Shown piece after piece: positions 11,598 through 23,790 of a stretch of 64,000 nt of DNA. This stretch comes from Thermothelomyces thermophilus ATCC 42464 (Eukaryota > Ascomycota > Sordariomycetes > Sordariales > Chaetomiaceae), in assembly GCF_000226095.1 (NCBI RefSeq), contig NC_016476.1:3410001-3474000 (forward strand), in the 5' to 3' direction. Each line of letters opens with the position of its first letter. The first letter of the stretch is position 1. A program made the translations under genes and the position numbers. Below the pieces are notes generated by a model, which saw only the letters and a list, made by a program, of their open reading frames with translations, was not told where the DNA came from and searched no databases.

Positions 11598-13529
11598 TCA
11601 GGACAACGACCTGACGATATAAAAAAGTAAGTAGGCTTTGGAATTGAGCACGTCCGACTTCTGCGCAAGTTCTACCCGGTGGTCGTTGAAGGCAAACCAC
11701 TGTCCCGTCTGTTGGCGTCTTTCCTTGACAAGATCTCCCAAGGGGGTGGGGCTGCCAGAGCCGGCAGTGGGAGGGCTGATACTCACCTGGTCGCCAACCC
11801 GGCAGTACGACACGTAGTGGCCCGTGTCGATCTCGCCCACGTGCACGACCACGCTGAGCAGATCGTAGGTACAGGAGCGCGCCAGCTCGTAGTTCTCCTT
11901 GCCACCGTCGTGGCCGTTGCTGCTGATGGTGCGGCCGCGGTTGGTGTAGGGAAGCATGTTGAGCTCGAGCGGAAACTGAACGGGCGTGTCAATCTTGGCG
12001 GCACGTTCATTGCGGCCTTGCTTATACTCGAATCGCTGCGTGTAGTACGTCAGCATTCGGTGCTTCGAGGCGGGGCCTCGGGGGCGGGGGGGGGGGGGGG
12101 GAGGGAGAAACGAAGGTGGGATCCTACTTTAAGCTGAATCGACAGCACATTCGGTAGCCGCTTGATGGTCGTTTGCCGGCGCGCCTGCTGCATCGAGCTG
12201 CAGTTATTGCAGCGGTACTCGCACTTGTCCGACTTGACGTACTCCTCCTCAAGACACTCCTGCAACGTCAGCTGCCCTCTTGATGTGGTCTTCTTGCCCT
12301 TTTTATGGGACAGGTTCTCCAGCGGGAGGTTGAGATCCAAGAAGCTCTGTACTTGGTGGGTCACGCCGCTACAGTTTTGGCAGGTCGTGGTGCTCTGCAG
12401 CTTGCCGTAGAATGTTTGGTGGATGATGCAGTTGCAACTGTGCTCGCTCCCAGTCTCGGGCTTCTTGCCGTCACCGTTGCGCTCGTGCAGTTCCTCGGCG
12501 AGGAACTGGAAGAACTCGTGGGCATCCTGCTCCTTGGTCGTCACCAGGTTGTCGAACGCCCTCCTGTCGCTAAACCAGAACCCGGAGAGGATGTTGGCTG
12601 CCGTATATCCGTTGGTGGTTTCCAACGCGTAGAAGTCCTGAAACATATCGTCCATGGCACAGCTCAGGCAATATGGCACGTTGCAGGTGCTGCTGGAGTG
12701 GCCGTCGCTGAGGTAGTAGTTGCGGAGAATGGGGTTGTGAAGGAAGCTCTGGAGGACAACGTTCTGGTAGCAGGTGGCGCCGGCATTGTAGATGCCCCGG
12801 AGGCCGCTGGATTTGCACGACGCTATGGTTGTATTCGACGTGATGTACGTCGGGTTGTCCCGAACGGGATCCGACGTCTCAAAAAGCTCCTCGTGCTTGC
12901 GTTTTCGACCTGTGGAGAGTTTAGCATTCATTGCGGCCGGTCACAACCCCCCCGGGGGGGGGGGGGGGGAGAACGTACTCGAAAAGGTCCCTGTTCCGAT
13001 CTTCTTCAACCTCAGCTCCTCAAAGGTAGGATCCCAAACGATGTCATCACACATTTGGCAGTACAGAGCACCGCTCTTTGAGTCAACATCTGCCCCCAGG
13101 TCAGCAAAGCCGTGGACACCCTGGGCTCGGCAATTATCCACACATACAGAATCTGTGCGACTTCTTGCTGCCATGCTTGGTCCTATCGTCCTCGGTGAGG
13201 GTCGAGGGGCATTGGAGGCAAAGGTATGTGGGAGTGAGCGAAGTAATGACAATGCCGTCGGCGGCCTTGGAGGTCTGCGGGACCAGGGGGTTTGTATCGA
13301 AGATGCTCCGCAGGATCGCCTTGTAGTGTTGAATGGAGGTGTTCGTGGTCGCTTGGTCCTGGTTGAAGAGTCTCTGGAGGTGTTCTGTAGCTGTTAGTGG
13401 TGGGGGGAAGGGGAAGATGCGACCCCGAGGAGGACACAGCTTACCACACCCGTACATGGGCTGCCCTGGTTGAGGCGACTTGACTTTGTAGTTCTTCGGC
13501 GAAGCCGGTGTAGCTGGCCTCGCTGACAT
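11598..13529 (-). CDS. ubp8: SAGA-complex ubiquitin hydrolase Ubp8 (USP22-like)
   Basis: Six exons on the minus strand: 13529-13445, 13384-13148, 13089-12979, 12909-12128, 12035-11787, 11699-11598 (521 aa). Ubp8 removes ubiquitin from histone H2B within SAGA. An N-terminal ZnF-UBP domain (about residues 28-135) has CLQC and ALYCQMCDDIVWDP. The USP domain follows: Cys box NAGATCYQNVVLQ (Cys191), zinc-binding CxxC pairs in the fingers (TCQNCSG, CEYRCNNCS), His box GHYVSYCR (His478) and WFAFNDHRV (Asp494). The start is the ATG of MSARPATP; a codon upstream in frame is GTG. Introns 3 and 4 contain long C runs on the coding strand. It faces away from the LACTB2-like gene. Confidence 0.92.
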
Positions 13530-14814
13530 TTTCTTCACCGAGAATTCTTTCGTCTGCTAGTACAGGGGAACGTAGAGGAGACAAGGCCGTTAACGACACC
13601 GCTCGGCGGAGTGCTGGAAATTGTCGGGCTTGGATTGCCAGCAATTCGCAATGCTGTCCTCCACGATTCGGTCCTCGGGTGAATGCGGACGAATAGTTGT
13701 TATTCTCGACTTTCGATCCAGCTCTCAAAGAAACGACAGGCTTCAATTGATCATCTGAATCCTTCCGCCAAGGCTCGAGCGAGAAAGGTCGCGCGTTCTC
13801 GGGTGCTTCAGGAGTGGCGTACGGCGTTCAAATTGGAAGGGGTTCGAGGGGCAACCTGGGGGGGGAGGAGGGGGACGCGCGCAAGCGTTTGCCGCTACGG
13901 CTGCCGACAATAGGAACCTATTCACATGATTAGGGCATATTCGCGTGCAATGCGCTGCAAAGCAGTAACAATACCTTCACAGTTGCGTTGCAGAAGGGAG
14001 AGAGTGAGCTATTGTTCGCCTTCTCAATCGACTGCTCTTGCATCGCCGAAACGGTGTCCCAACTGCTGCGACCGATACGGGCTCCGGCTGGCTGGAAATT
14101 GCTTATCGGATCCACCACCCGGCTTATCGATGGGCCTGGGACGCCCCAACTTCGGGTGCTAAAAAGTCTCTGCTGACGCGACACACGGAAAGAAGGAGCG
14201 CGTTGACAGGGGTTCCATAACGTCAGCCTCGGCACTGGCCGACCACCTCATTGTTCTGCTGCTTTCATTTGTCCCCATCCAGAGTCAGGCATGGAGGCGG
14301 GAGCTGAACGGCTAGGTCCTCCAACAACGAGCCTCATGGCCTGATTGAGGCAGAAATTACAAATCCCGTCATTGGCCGTCACTCAGCGTGGTGTTTCCGG
14401 GAAGATGGTCGTCACCTTCATTTTTTGTGCCCACTGAGTAGAATTGGAGGACCTAGTCGTCAACGATCACTGACCGACCTCCTGTCGAGTGGCGGACTAA
14501 CGGTCCTATTTTTTTGTGCGGGTAAATCCAACGTCAGCTGGAAAGAAACTTTACCGTCGCTGTCAAGTCTGACGTGCTCAGATGCAACTGGCTTGTGTTA
14601 TAGTACGCTGCAGGCCAAAATAAGCTGAAGCACATGCCTCCGGGCTGGCAGCCGAAACCTTTGCTCGGCAACTCCGCACAAACCGGGCCCGGCCTATCCG
14701 TTAATCTACCCCGCAACGGCTGTCCGGACGAAGAACCCCGCGCTGGCGCCCCGAGAGAACATTCACCCCGACGGCGCTCCTTCGCTTTGTTTTTAGGGAG
14801 TTCACTCCTCCCGA
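13530..14814. promoter_or_regulatory. Divergent intergenic region, ubp8 / LACTB2-like gene
   Basis: 1.3 kb between two divergent start codons. No gene is supported. It contains a 13-bp perfect inverted repeat (14312-14324 and 14444-14456, listed separately). The remainder carries many CG-rich open frames without protein-like features. Confidence 0.5.
14312..14456. repeat. 145-bp unit with 13-bp terminal inverted repeats (possible MITE)
   Basis: CTAGGTCCTCCAA at 14312-14324 is exactly repeated in reverse complement (TTGGAGGACCTAG) at 14444-14456. The interior (about 119 bp) has no coding potential. Length and perfect ends resemble a small non-autonomous DNA transposon with a possible TA/CTAG target, but only one copy is visible in this window and no convincing target-site duplication beyond CTAG can be shown. 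Confidence 0.35.
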
Positions 14815-15828
14815 ATGCGTTTCCCATCGCCAGCGGGCCTGCGACTCCAGAGTGTGAAGGACACCGGCCTGAAAATGGCCACCCAAATACCCTCCCTCCC
14901 GGAGACGGAGCGGCTCGCACCGGCCTGCATCCGCATCCTCGGCGGCAATCCCGGCAAGTTTACCCTCCAGGGCACCAACACCTACCTGCTCGGCACCGGT
15001 CCCTCGCGCATCCTCATCGACACGGGCGAGGGCAGGCCATCCTGGCTGGCCACGCTGCGGCGCGTGCTGAGCGAGGAGCGCGCGTCCCTCGCGTGCGCGC
15101 TCGTCACGCACCGGCACCACGACCACACGGGCGGGATCGCCGACCTGCTGCGGGCCTGGCCCGGCACCGCCGTGCACAAGCACCGTCCGGAGCCCGGGGC
15201 CGGCCTGCTGGACATCGCGGACGGGCAACGGTTCAGCGCCGACGGCGTTACGCTCACGGCCGTGCACACCCCCGGCCACACGGAGGACCACATGGTGTTC
15301 TTCTGGGAGGAGGAGAACGCGCTCTTCACGGGGGACAACGTGCTCGGGCATGGGACGAGCGTGTTTGAGGATCTGGGCCTGTACGTGGCCAGTCTGGAAC
15401 GAATGCGCGGGCTCTTCTCCCCCCCGGAGAAGGCGGGAAGCAAGGAGCCGGTCGCGTACCCTGGCCACGGCGCCGTGGTGAGCGACGGGCCGGGCAAGAT
15501 CGACGAGTATATCCGGCATCGGGCGCAGCGGGAGATGCAGGTCCTGCAGGCACTCCGCGGTGATGACGGGGACGGGGACGGGGACGGGGACAGGGACAGG
15601 GGGAAGGTGAGAGATGAAGATGGAAAGGGAAACGGACACAGCGATGGCTGGACGGTCATGGAGCTAGTTCGGAGTATCTACCGAGACGTTCCCGAAAGCC
15701 TGCACCCGGCAGCTGCCGGCGGCGTTGTACAGATTTTGCAGAAGCTGCAGCGGGAAGGGAAGGTTGAAGCGGTGGGAAGCGGAGAGAGGTGGAGGCTTGC
15801 CTGGGGCTCAGGTCGGTCCGCTTTATGA
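14815..15828 (+). CDS. LACTB2-like metallo-beta-lactamase-fold hydrolase
   Basis: A single exon of 337 aa (317 aa if translation begins at the second ATG at 14875, whose AAAATGGCC context is better and which starts nearer the conserved part). The fold begins at about residue 38 with RILGGNPGKFTLQGTNTYLL. The metal site is THRHHDHTGG (HxHxDH), with further ligands in HTPGHTEDH, FTGDNVLGHG and YPGHG. The C-terminal 60 residues form the winged-helix region of LACTB2 proteins. Human LACTB2 is a mitochondrial endoribonuclease; related fungal enzymes act as thioesterases beside polyketide synthases, but no such synthase is near, so a housekeeping role is more likely. A Gly/Asp repeat (about residues 248-258) links the two domains. 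Confidence 0.87.
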   Translation: MRFPSPAGLRLQSVKDTGLKMATQIPSLPETERLAPACIRILGGNPGKFTLQGTNTYLLGTGPSRILIDTGEGRPSWLATLRRVLSEERASLACALVTHRHHDHTGGIADLLRAWPGTAVHKHRPEPGAGLLDIADGQRFSADGVTLTAVHTPGHTEDHMVFFWEEENALFTGDNVLGHGTSVFEDLGLYVASLERMRGLFSPPEKAGSKEPVAYPGHGAVVSDGPGKIDEYIRHRAQREMQVLQALRGDDGDGDGDGDRDRGKVRDEDGKGNGHSDGWTVMELVRSIYRDVPESLHPAAAGGVVQILQKLQREGKVEAVGSGERWRLAWGSGRSAL

Positions 15829-18800
15829 GGTTGCCGTACCCGCGGCTATCCGTGCTAGGTCGGCAAGGAGCTGTAAATCTAAGGTATCATTGATGTTCCC
15901 AGCAAGCACGACGGCAATACGTCACCTGTAGATGTATGAGTGCCGTGTCACCATGCTCGACTGACAATGTAGGTGACGTCCCAACCTGCTGGTGCGAATG
16001 CTGGCTGGTAATGGATGGTATTTTGGTGTCCCGCTGGTTCAGCCCTACAGCTCGAATCCGGCGCAACCCTGTGCCATGACGTCAAGTTCAGATTCAGCGG
16101 AAGCTATTCCGACCGGGTTCCTGCGGCGAAATGCAGATGTGGTGTAGTGTAGAAATCTTCAAGCTTGTCGAGTCATTGTAGTGTATTGTGCCCATCCGCG
16201 CTTGCATGAAGTGAGCCACTCACTCCGGAGACAGTAAGGCCCCAATACTTCATCGCGGTGTGATGTCGTGGATGGTGTGAGGGTCCAGGGTCTGTATGTA
16301 CACAGTATGAAATTTGGTGGGTCTTGTGTGTTTCCAGCCCAATACTATGTAACGACCTGGTGGCTGGCTGCTTGGCCCTGGAGAGTGCACTACTGCTGGG
16401 ACATACAAGGTCCACATCAACAGGAAGTTTTTCTTTTGCTCGGCTCCGCAAGAACGCTCGATGACTGCTTGGCGAGCAAGCGTTTCCCCAAAGCAACTTT
16501 GCTAGTAGCTACTAAGCTATCTTTTAACGTCCACCTGATACACAGCTCCCGGCAACAATAGATAGTTGGCCGGGCCGAAGGTCTTTCCCGCACTTCACAG
16601 CAGTGCCACGCTAGCAGAATTGCATGGGAATCACATGCGGTAAAAGCTATCAATAGCACGATTTGAAAAGCTCTGTCGCCCTTTGCTGCTTAGTCACAAC
16701 GTGTTTTGGTGAGGTCGGAATTTCAGCTGCCGGCGCCGAGAAGGGCATCCCGCAATCGGGCGGGTACTATGTACGGACGGCAAGGTGGATCCACTGCACA
16801 TGGCAATTGGAGAAGCGTAGTGTAGTGTAAGCTTTTGTTACGCGATGGTGGGTCACATCCTTCAACCGTCGTCAGAGCTTCACGGATCCGTCGGAGGTTT
16901 CTACGGTCAGAGCGTCGGGGAAGCGATGCGGCGTGAATACAACCGTAAGGCATACGTGTACACTACATTACGTTACTCCGTACCCTGCTGAGCTCTTCCT
17001 TCCAACAACCTCAGCCACTCCTGGGATTGACTCGGCGTAACGGCGCGTTCTTGTTGCTGTCAACCCATTGCTTGGTGGTGTAGATGACACTCCCAGAGGG
17101 AGGAAGCCTAGAGTTGGGCTGGCGGGAACGCCAGCAATCATTCGTCTTTGAGATGAGGAGTCGAGAGACAGGTTGCCTCGGACTCTATCGCGATTCCGAC
17201 CCCGAAAAACATGCCAAGAGCGCGACAATACTGTGTCCACGAGGTGCACTAGGGTACTGCGCTCTGTTGCTGGCAGCCCAGACCACATCTCGGGAGTGGA
17301 CGCAGCACACTAATTCGCAGTGTTGTATTGAAGTACATACAAGTATAGTATCATGCGACAATGTGTGCGTTGTACAAAACAGTACATAGACTACAACACT
17401 AGCGTGGGATCGCGTCGCGGGCGGCACAGATTCTGCATCACCTTGGATCGACTTTCGAGGTGGGGAAACTGCCGAGATTTCATTGCGTTTCTTCCGGTTT
17501 CCACCCGCTGCCGAGCCCGACTCGCCCGACCAAAATGTGAAGGTTGGGGACAATCGCCATGTCTCGGCTGCAACAGAACGGCTGTCAGGTGGTGAGATGC
17601 GCGCGGGAGTAGGCATATGTAAGGTAGGTATGTACTCAAACACTACATACCGTACGTACGTGGCCGGATCCCAGAAAAGAAAGATAGTAACCTCCGTGGC
17701 GGACTCAAGAGTTGTTGAAACCCCGCCCCATATTGTCACAAAAAAACGGGTGACAGGACCCTGTAACTACATTGTATGTATGTACGAGCGCCCTATGAGC
17801 CTTCAGACGAGCTCGCCGGAGGTTAACTCCGGCCCCACCCTGCTTCCCAAAGCCGGCAGAGCGCTGCAGCCAGCTCTGGGCGAATCGTCTTGCGAGACCG
17901 AGAAGTTAGTTCGGGTGTCTGACCCATCCATACACACGGGTAAAGAGTATTTGGATGTACATACACTAACACCTAGGCAACTCTCTGGCTGCATTGATTG
18001 AACGCTCACACCGCTGCACAGAACATCAAGTACTGTATTGTTGTATGATGGGCTTTGTTCCAGGCATTGACTTGACCGTCGTCCGATGCTACAGGCCATG
18101 TGTTGTCGAGGTCAAAATATTCGAAGGCTCGTCTGCTGTGTTGCGTAGCGCGGATAGCTTGCGAAGCAAGTGTCCGCGTCAGCAAACGAGACGGGCCCGA
18201 TGAGCAACTAGTGCGAAGGCCAGATGCATGAGCGCCCTGCCGCCCCACACAGTTTACGAGACACTGTAACCTCGAGTTTCCTGCCTGGCACCCGCCGCAC
18301 TCACAGTTCGGATGCTCCGGAGTTGCACATGCGAAAACCGCGAGGTCATCACCATGATGAGCACCAAACAGGGACGGCCGCTAGGTGGCCTGATACCCGC
18401 CCGATCCTGGTGCCGTTTCGTGCCTCCGGTGGGAATTACGAATCAGTGGGATAACAGATTAGGAAAGCGAGCTGCTCCGTAAGACAAAGGTCGCCGTTTT
18501 AAAACCCTTCGCTCTTCCTATTCAGTCGCCGCATGCTTTCGGCGAGACAAGATCACTATCACACCCATCCGACACGGTGAATTGAAATACCTGAGAGTCA
18601 GTGACGCACTCGGTTCTCGTTTCGTTCCTCAACCAGTCCCCCCCCCTCCCCCAAGCTCGTTGTCCGCAAACAAGACCGGACCAGAGAATTCACATTAGAC
18701 GACATCGTGCACTGCCGATGCTCAGCAGCATCTCCGACTTCAGCCAACAAAACCGCTGTTGACGGCATCCCTACAGAGTCGATTAAATCGCAAGAAGGGA

Positions 18801-18955
18801 CGCTTCCGACTGCAGTCTTGTTCTTCCGGACACAGCTTTGGGGTTCACTGTGGAGACCTCTCATCCAGCTTGGGCCTGCGCTGCGCGCGAACCTTCGACC
18901 GATCCCATCCTGATCGAGACGGACTTGTTTAGACGGCCATAAAAGCGGGTTTCCG
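15829..18955. other. 3.1-kb intergenic region without a supported gene
   Basis: No open frame here shows protein-like composition or a motif I recognise. It holds scattered TACGTAC/TACTCCGTA-type motifs (for example 16976-16982 and 17652-17660), a GC-rich hairpin at about 18148-18179, and presumably the long 5' region of the YTP1-like gene. Confidence 0.5.
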
Positions 18956-21134
18956 ATGGCAGTGCTTAAAACTCCATTTCTGTCTGTCGTTGCGAGCGCG
19001 GCGGTCCTGGGTCTCGTCCCGGCCGCCCTTGCGGACGGCGATGGGCACGGGCACGGGCATGGGCACGATGGAATGGGCGGCATGGAAATGACGGATGCCG
19101 ACAAGCCTCTGCCTGAGGATCAGTATCCCCCCACGTACTTTGCCCATCCGGACCACAAAGTCGCCATCTACGGGCACATCGCCCTGATGGTGCTGGGGTG
19201 GGTGTTTGCGCTGCCTGCCGGTAAGCCTGCACCCTCTGTAGAAGGCTCCTTTTTGCCAAGGCCGGGTTGATTGCTGAACCAGGGTTAATCTAGCCGTCAT
19301 GCTCTCGCTCGCCCGCTCGCGTTACACGCTTGCTTTGCAGTTCGCATTCCTCGCCATAAACGCCGGGGGCGTGCTCCTGGGCGTCATCTACAATGCGAGC
19401 ACGCCTGATCTGTACCCGAACAATGCGCACCACAAGCTCGGCTGGATTGTCACCGTTGTCGTGGCCGCACAGGTCGCCATCGGCCTCCTGGCTCGCGTTG
19501 CGGGCATGTTGAGGCGGGAGAGCTCCAACCTGTCCGGCCGGCCTGAGGAGCGCCAAGGCTTTATTCCCGTGTCGACCGAAGCCATGGCCGAGCACGAGTC
19601 CCACTATTCTCCGGGGCCGTACGGTCGCTTCTCTCAAGACAGCGGGCAGGGCACCGAGCCCAAGACCGAGTCGCTGCGCAGTCATTCCATCTCGTCGGCC
19701 GCCGATTCCCCCACCCGCAATGCGCACCAGCGTTACGACCACCCCGACGACGATGCGGACGAGGACCTTGAGGCGGCACACCTGCCCATCTTCTCCAGGT
19801 CTACCAAGGCTCACTCGGTGGTGGCCAAGATTGCAGGCAAGATTTCCGACCGGTTCTGGAAGATCTTACTTTTCGCCTACAACTTCATCGACCGCACCAT
19901 TTTGATTCTCGGTTTCATTGCTTTCTGCACGGGCATCATCGCCTTCGGCCGGTTTTTTGTGAGCAATTTCCCCCCTCAAGTGCCACGGACGTGGACGCCG
20001 CCGCGGGAGGACGCCAGCGCTGACGGAAACGACAGGAGGGCCGCGAGATCTTCAGCGGTCTGGCGCACTGGATAAAGGGCGGCGTTTTCTTCTGGCTGGG
20101 CATTTTTACGCTCGGCCGTTGGGCCGGCAGCTTCGGCGAACTCGGATGGGTTGGTGTGCCCCTGGAGCGCCCGTGGTTACACAAAACGAAACGGAAGACT
20201 GACTGCGGTTTGCGCGCTAGGCCTGGAACCTCCGCCCCAGGAAGGCGGGACGGAAGTGGTGTCCCTCGGCCGAGTTTGTCGAGAGCGCCGCCATCTTCTT
20301 CTACGGCTCCACGAACATCTTCCTCGAGCACCTCGGCGGTTGGGGCGGTGAATGGAGCGCCCAGGACCTGGAGCACCTGTCCATCACTGTCCTATTCATC
20401 GGTGGCGGCTTGGTAAAATCACCCCCTTGTCCCCCGGGTTTACCTCCCCGTGCTGATGCTGACCTCTTCCCAGTGCGGCATGCTCATCGAGTCTGTAAGG
20501 ATCCGCAATCTCCTCAACTTCACGGTCGCGGAGGCCGCCGCCTTGCCCCCACCGCGCCCCTCACACCTCCGCGATCTGGAGCGCGACGCCCGCCGCAGCC
20601 AGGAGAACCAGGGCCAGGAGCTGGCCGAACCCGAGTCGTATGCCTTCTCCATCAACCCCATCCCGGCTCTCGTCATTCTGCTGCTGGGCATCATGATGAG
20701 CTCGCACACGCAGGAGAGCATGGTATCGAGCATGGTGCACAAGCAATGGGGTGACCTGCTGACGGGCGCCTCATTTGCACGCGGGCTTACCTACATCTTG
20801 CTGTGGCTGCGCCCGCCTCGCTCTGTCTACCCTTCGCGTCCCCCAACCGAGCTGTTGGCTTCGTTTGGGCTGATTGCCGGCGGGATCATCTTCATGGCTA
20901 GCGTAAGCTTTCTCCCCTTTCTATCTCTGGAAGCATCTGCGACTTGTGTAACTGGGTTGGCTGACATGCTTGATATAGGCTTCGTCTACCGTTCGTGGCA
21001 TGATCCACTATCAGCTCGACGCCATGTTCATCTACACGGTAACTATGGGCCTGGTTGGCCTTCTCATGGCCTGGGTCATCCTGATGATTGCGCTCAAAGG
21101 GTGGGCTGCAAGGCGGGAGGCTGCCAGAGCATAG
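18956..21134 (+). CDS. YTP1-like multi-pass membrane protein
   Basis: Six exons: 18956-19220, 19294-19958, 20036-20149, 20221-20412, 20474-20902, 20979-21134 (606 aa). A signal peptide (about residues 1-25, ending AALA) precedes a His/Gly-rich stretch (DGDGHGHGHGHDGMGGM) that could bind metal. The first membrane block (DUF2427-type, cytochrome b561-like) spans about 55-180. An acidic, Ser-rich cytosolic loop follows (about 185-270), and then the Ytp1 domain with GLAHWIKGGVFFWLGIFTLGRW and at least six more helices. Yeast Ytp1 is a membrane protein of unknown biochemical role with some similarity to electron-transport proteins. The donor after exon 3 (GTTGGT) is weak, but the join restores GWAWNLRP. 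Confidence 0.87.
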
Positions 21135-21722
21135 CTTTGCGCGCAGACAACTGGTGGCTCGCTGATCGAACTAATAAGCGAGCTATTATGATACCCTCTT
21201 CCGTATGCCGGCCGATTTGGCTGGCGGACTGGGTATGCATGTCAACAATTCCCCCCTCACGAGGGTATGCTCCCGGCGGGAAACGAAGGCAACAGTGGGC
21301 GTCCAAAGAGGGCGCAAGCAGGTTGGAGTCTGTGGATGCTGGTGTGGCGTGCTGTTAGATTCTTGTCTTGCTGAGATACCCCCTTTTCTATCTTTTGGTT
21401 TGGGATGACGAAGATGAGATGACGCTGACGAAAGGCGGATGATAAAAACGGTAACTGGGTCGGGGCTGGCTCGGGTAATGATAGTATAGTATATACCATT
21501 CCATTCCTTTGAAACCGTCTGGTTGTGATTTTAAGAATTGTGGCCTTTTCCCTGCCTCGATCCAATCTGGGATTCAACCGTGCCATTGCCGCTGAAATTA
21601 CGCCGGTCGCCACCTTTACGAATGGCTTGGTCATGAGCATCAATTTAATCCCATTGACGATTATGCTCATATCCTGAGCAACCAATACCCTACATCGTTT
21701 CCAATGCCTGTCGGCCAGCTCA
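21135..21722. other. Intergenic between convergent YTP1-like and F-box genes
   Basis: 588 bp between two stop codons. No gene, RNA or repeat is recognised. Confidence 0.5.
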
Positions 21723-23790
21723 TCAATCATCAGGGTAATATTCTCTAATATTCGACACAAATGTGCAGGTATCGGGGTCGAATCGCCGAAAAAACTTGCC
21801 CGCCACAAAGAAGAGCTCGTCTGGGATGACGCTGGGGTCAGTGACGATCACGACATTCTCCTGAGCTACTCGTAGCCGGTCGACAGTAGGCCTCCTAAAA
21901 CTCGTTCCATCAGCACAGTGATAACCTTCCAAACACAGGACAGAAGTGCACCTACAGGCAGGTATAATATGTCCTCTGGGGGCCCATCCTGCTCGAATGC
22001 ACAGATTCGGTAGGGTCATACACATCCCCTTCCTCCTCGGCCTCGGCAGCATTAAGATAATGCGGCATTGGGAGGCTATAGCTGCCCTTCGCCGCCCAGC
22101 CGTTGATAATACCAATGTACCCGTACCGCCGGTGACGGAACACTTGGCCGATCTTGTACCGGACCCGCGTGGATATGTCCTCGGTGTACCGTCGGCTAAC
22201 CTCCGGTATCCTGTTATCGAGTCTTGCGAGCATGGCGAGGATTTCGTGGACGTTTTCCCAGCCTTGTCGCAGCCTGCTGTGCGGTTGCGAGGCTACGAAT
22301 TTGTCGTATAACGGGGCTAGGTACTTGCGAACGATCCAAACATCTTCGCTCCAAGAGATGGCAAATTTTCTGAGGAATGAATCCAGGTTCGAGTCCCAGT
22401 GGAAGCTCGTGGTTTGCTTCATGAGGAGCTCTGCCCACATGGAAGCGTACTCAGCGGCCTCCATGTTCAGGCCTGGGTGGCCACTCCGCAGGCGCTTCAT
22501 TTCAGACCCAAGTATGTCGTTGTCTGTAAGATTTTGGACTGTGTCCCGTGTCGCCCTGATATTCTGTGCTGTCCTCTGCACAATAATCGGCACCGGCGAA
22601 GGTCTGAGAAATGCCTCTGTTCCTTGCGCCCACCCAAACTCGACCAGCCTAAGGCGCAGGTCGCTCAGGGTAACCTCTTGGTCGGACCCGTAGGGATCCA
22701 GACACATCCGCTTCTTCTCCCCATCCGTTTCGTCCGTGTCCTCGCCATCGAGATCCTTCCCGGGTGGCGCATACACCGCTGCGTGCACATGACTGGGGAA
22801 CGCCAGACAAAAGGCTATTAACCCTAATCGTTCCGCAATACAGGTGAAGATGGCGCTCGAGATGATAGGCAGAGAAGGGTGAGTCTCTTCAGACAGCGCA
22901 TGGCCAATGAAGCAGTTCCTTAGGTTACGGTAGTTGATTTCGGGATGCTCCATGCCGGTGAGATGGTTCGCTCTCAGCCAGCGGACTAAGCATAGGGCCT
23001 TTTCTCTGGTTGATAGGTTCTCGAACGTCGGATGTTCGACCCGGAACTGCTCCGCTAGTGCGTCGAGTGTCCGTACGATCTAGGGAGGCATTAGACACTA
23101 CTCTTTCGGCTGCTGCATCTGCGTAACGTACGTAATCAAGATCCTGCTCCTGGTCATGCAATACAAACATGTCAAACGCACCCAGTGCTGTATCAAGACC
23201 TTCGGAGCTCAAGGCCCGGCCTTGATACCGAGACCACAGGTCCACAGCCACGCTCCTGTGTATGCTGCCCAGAGCCGTGTTTGCATAATATCTGTCATGG
23301 CGTCAGAGACACCCGGGGCCTGTGGACACGACAAGGAAGTTGAATATGGCTGAGTGAATGGCCACAACACTTACCTCCTAGCCAAAAAATCCTCCGCGGT
23401 TTCATCCACGTGGCACTGCTCCAGCAGGTAGTCCTTCACGTCGTAACCCAGCTCACATATTCCCTGCAGCCGCTTCAATTGGCCAACTTTCGTCGAGATC
23501 ACCCCGTCCAGCAACCGTGCAGCCCTGTTGTTCGCCCGTTTCCTTGTGATCCATAAACCCTTCCAGTCGACCGAAGACGCGAGCGCCGTAAGCTTCTCTT
23601 GAAACTTGTGCTTAGGGTCCCAAAAGCGAAACGAGCTCCGACAATGCCATCGCCACAACAAGGGCTCGCTTGCAAGGTGGTGATATCGACGAGCGATGAG
23701 TTGGAAGCTTTCGAGGGTGTGTTCTGGCGGCAGGTAGAGAAGAATATGGCGGATGATCTCGTCGGGAATGTCTTCGAGCGACGAACGCAT
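21723..23790 (-). CDS. F-box protein with YccV/HspQ-like domain (FBXO21 type)
   Basis: Four exons on the minus strand: 23790-23375, 23291-23132, 23079-21956, 21894-21723 (623 aa). The N-terminal F-box begins at once (LEDIPDEIIRHILLYLPPEH, residues 5-24), which suggests an SCF ubiquitin-ligase adaptor. The middle (about 190-400) resembles the transglutaminase-like/SirB1 region of FBXO21: STREKALCLVRWLRANHLTG and NYRNLRNCFIGHAL. The C-terminus has the hemimethylated-DNA-binding-like (YccV) domain: YKIGQVFRHRRYGYIGIINGW, then YYTCL and RVAQENV. The last intron (21895-21955) was placed by restoring this domain. Substrates are unknown. It is divergent from the threonyl-tRNA synthetase gene. Confidence 0.85.

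Noticed and set aside
12305-13081. 258-codon plus-strand frame opposite ubp8
   Set aside because: Antisense to exons and introns of ubp8; low-complexity Val/Ala/Glu sequence.
14815-15828. Polyketide-cluster thioesterase
   Set aside because: Fold and opening motif resemble these enzymes, but no polyketide synthase or other biosynthetic gene is in the window and the LACTB2-type winged helix is present.
17185-18001. Open frames of 172-184 codons on both strands in the gap before the YTP1-like gene
   Set aside because: The two overlap each other on opposite strands, show no family features and include the repetitive TACGTAC motifs, so they look like chance frames.
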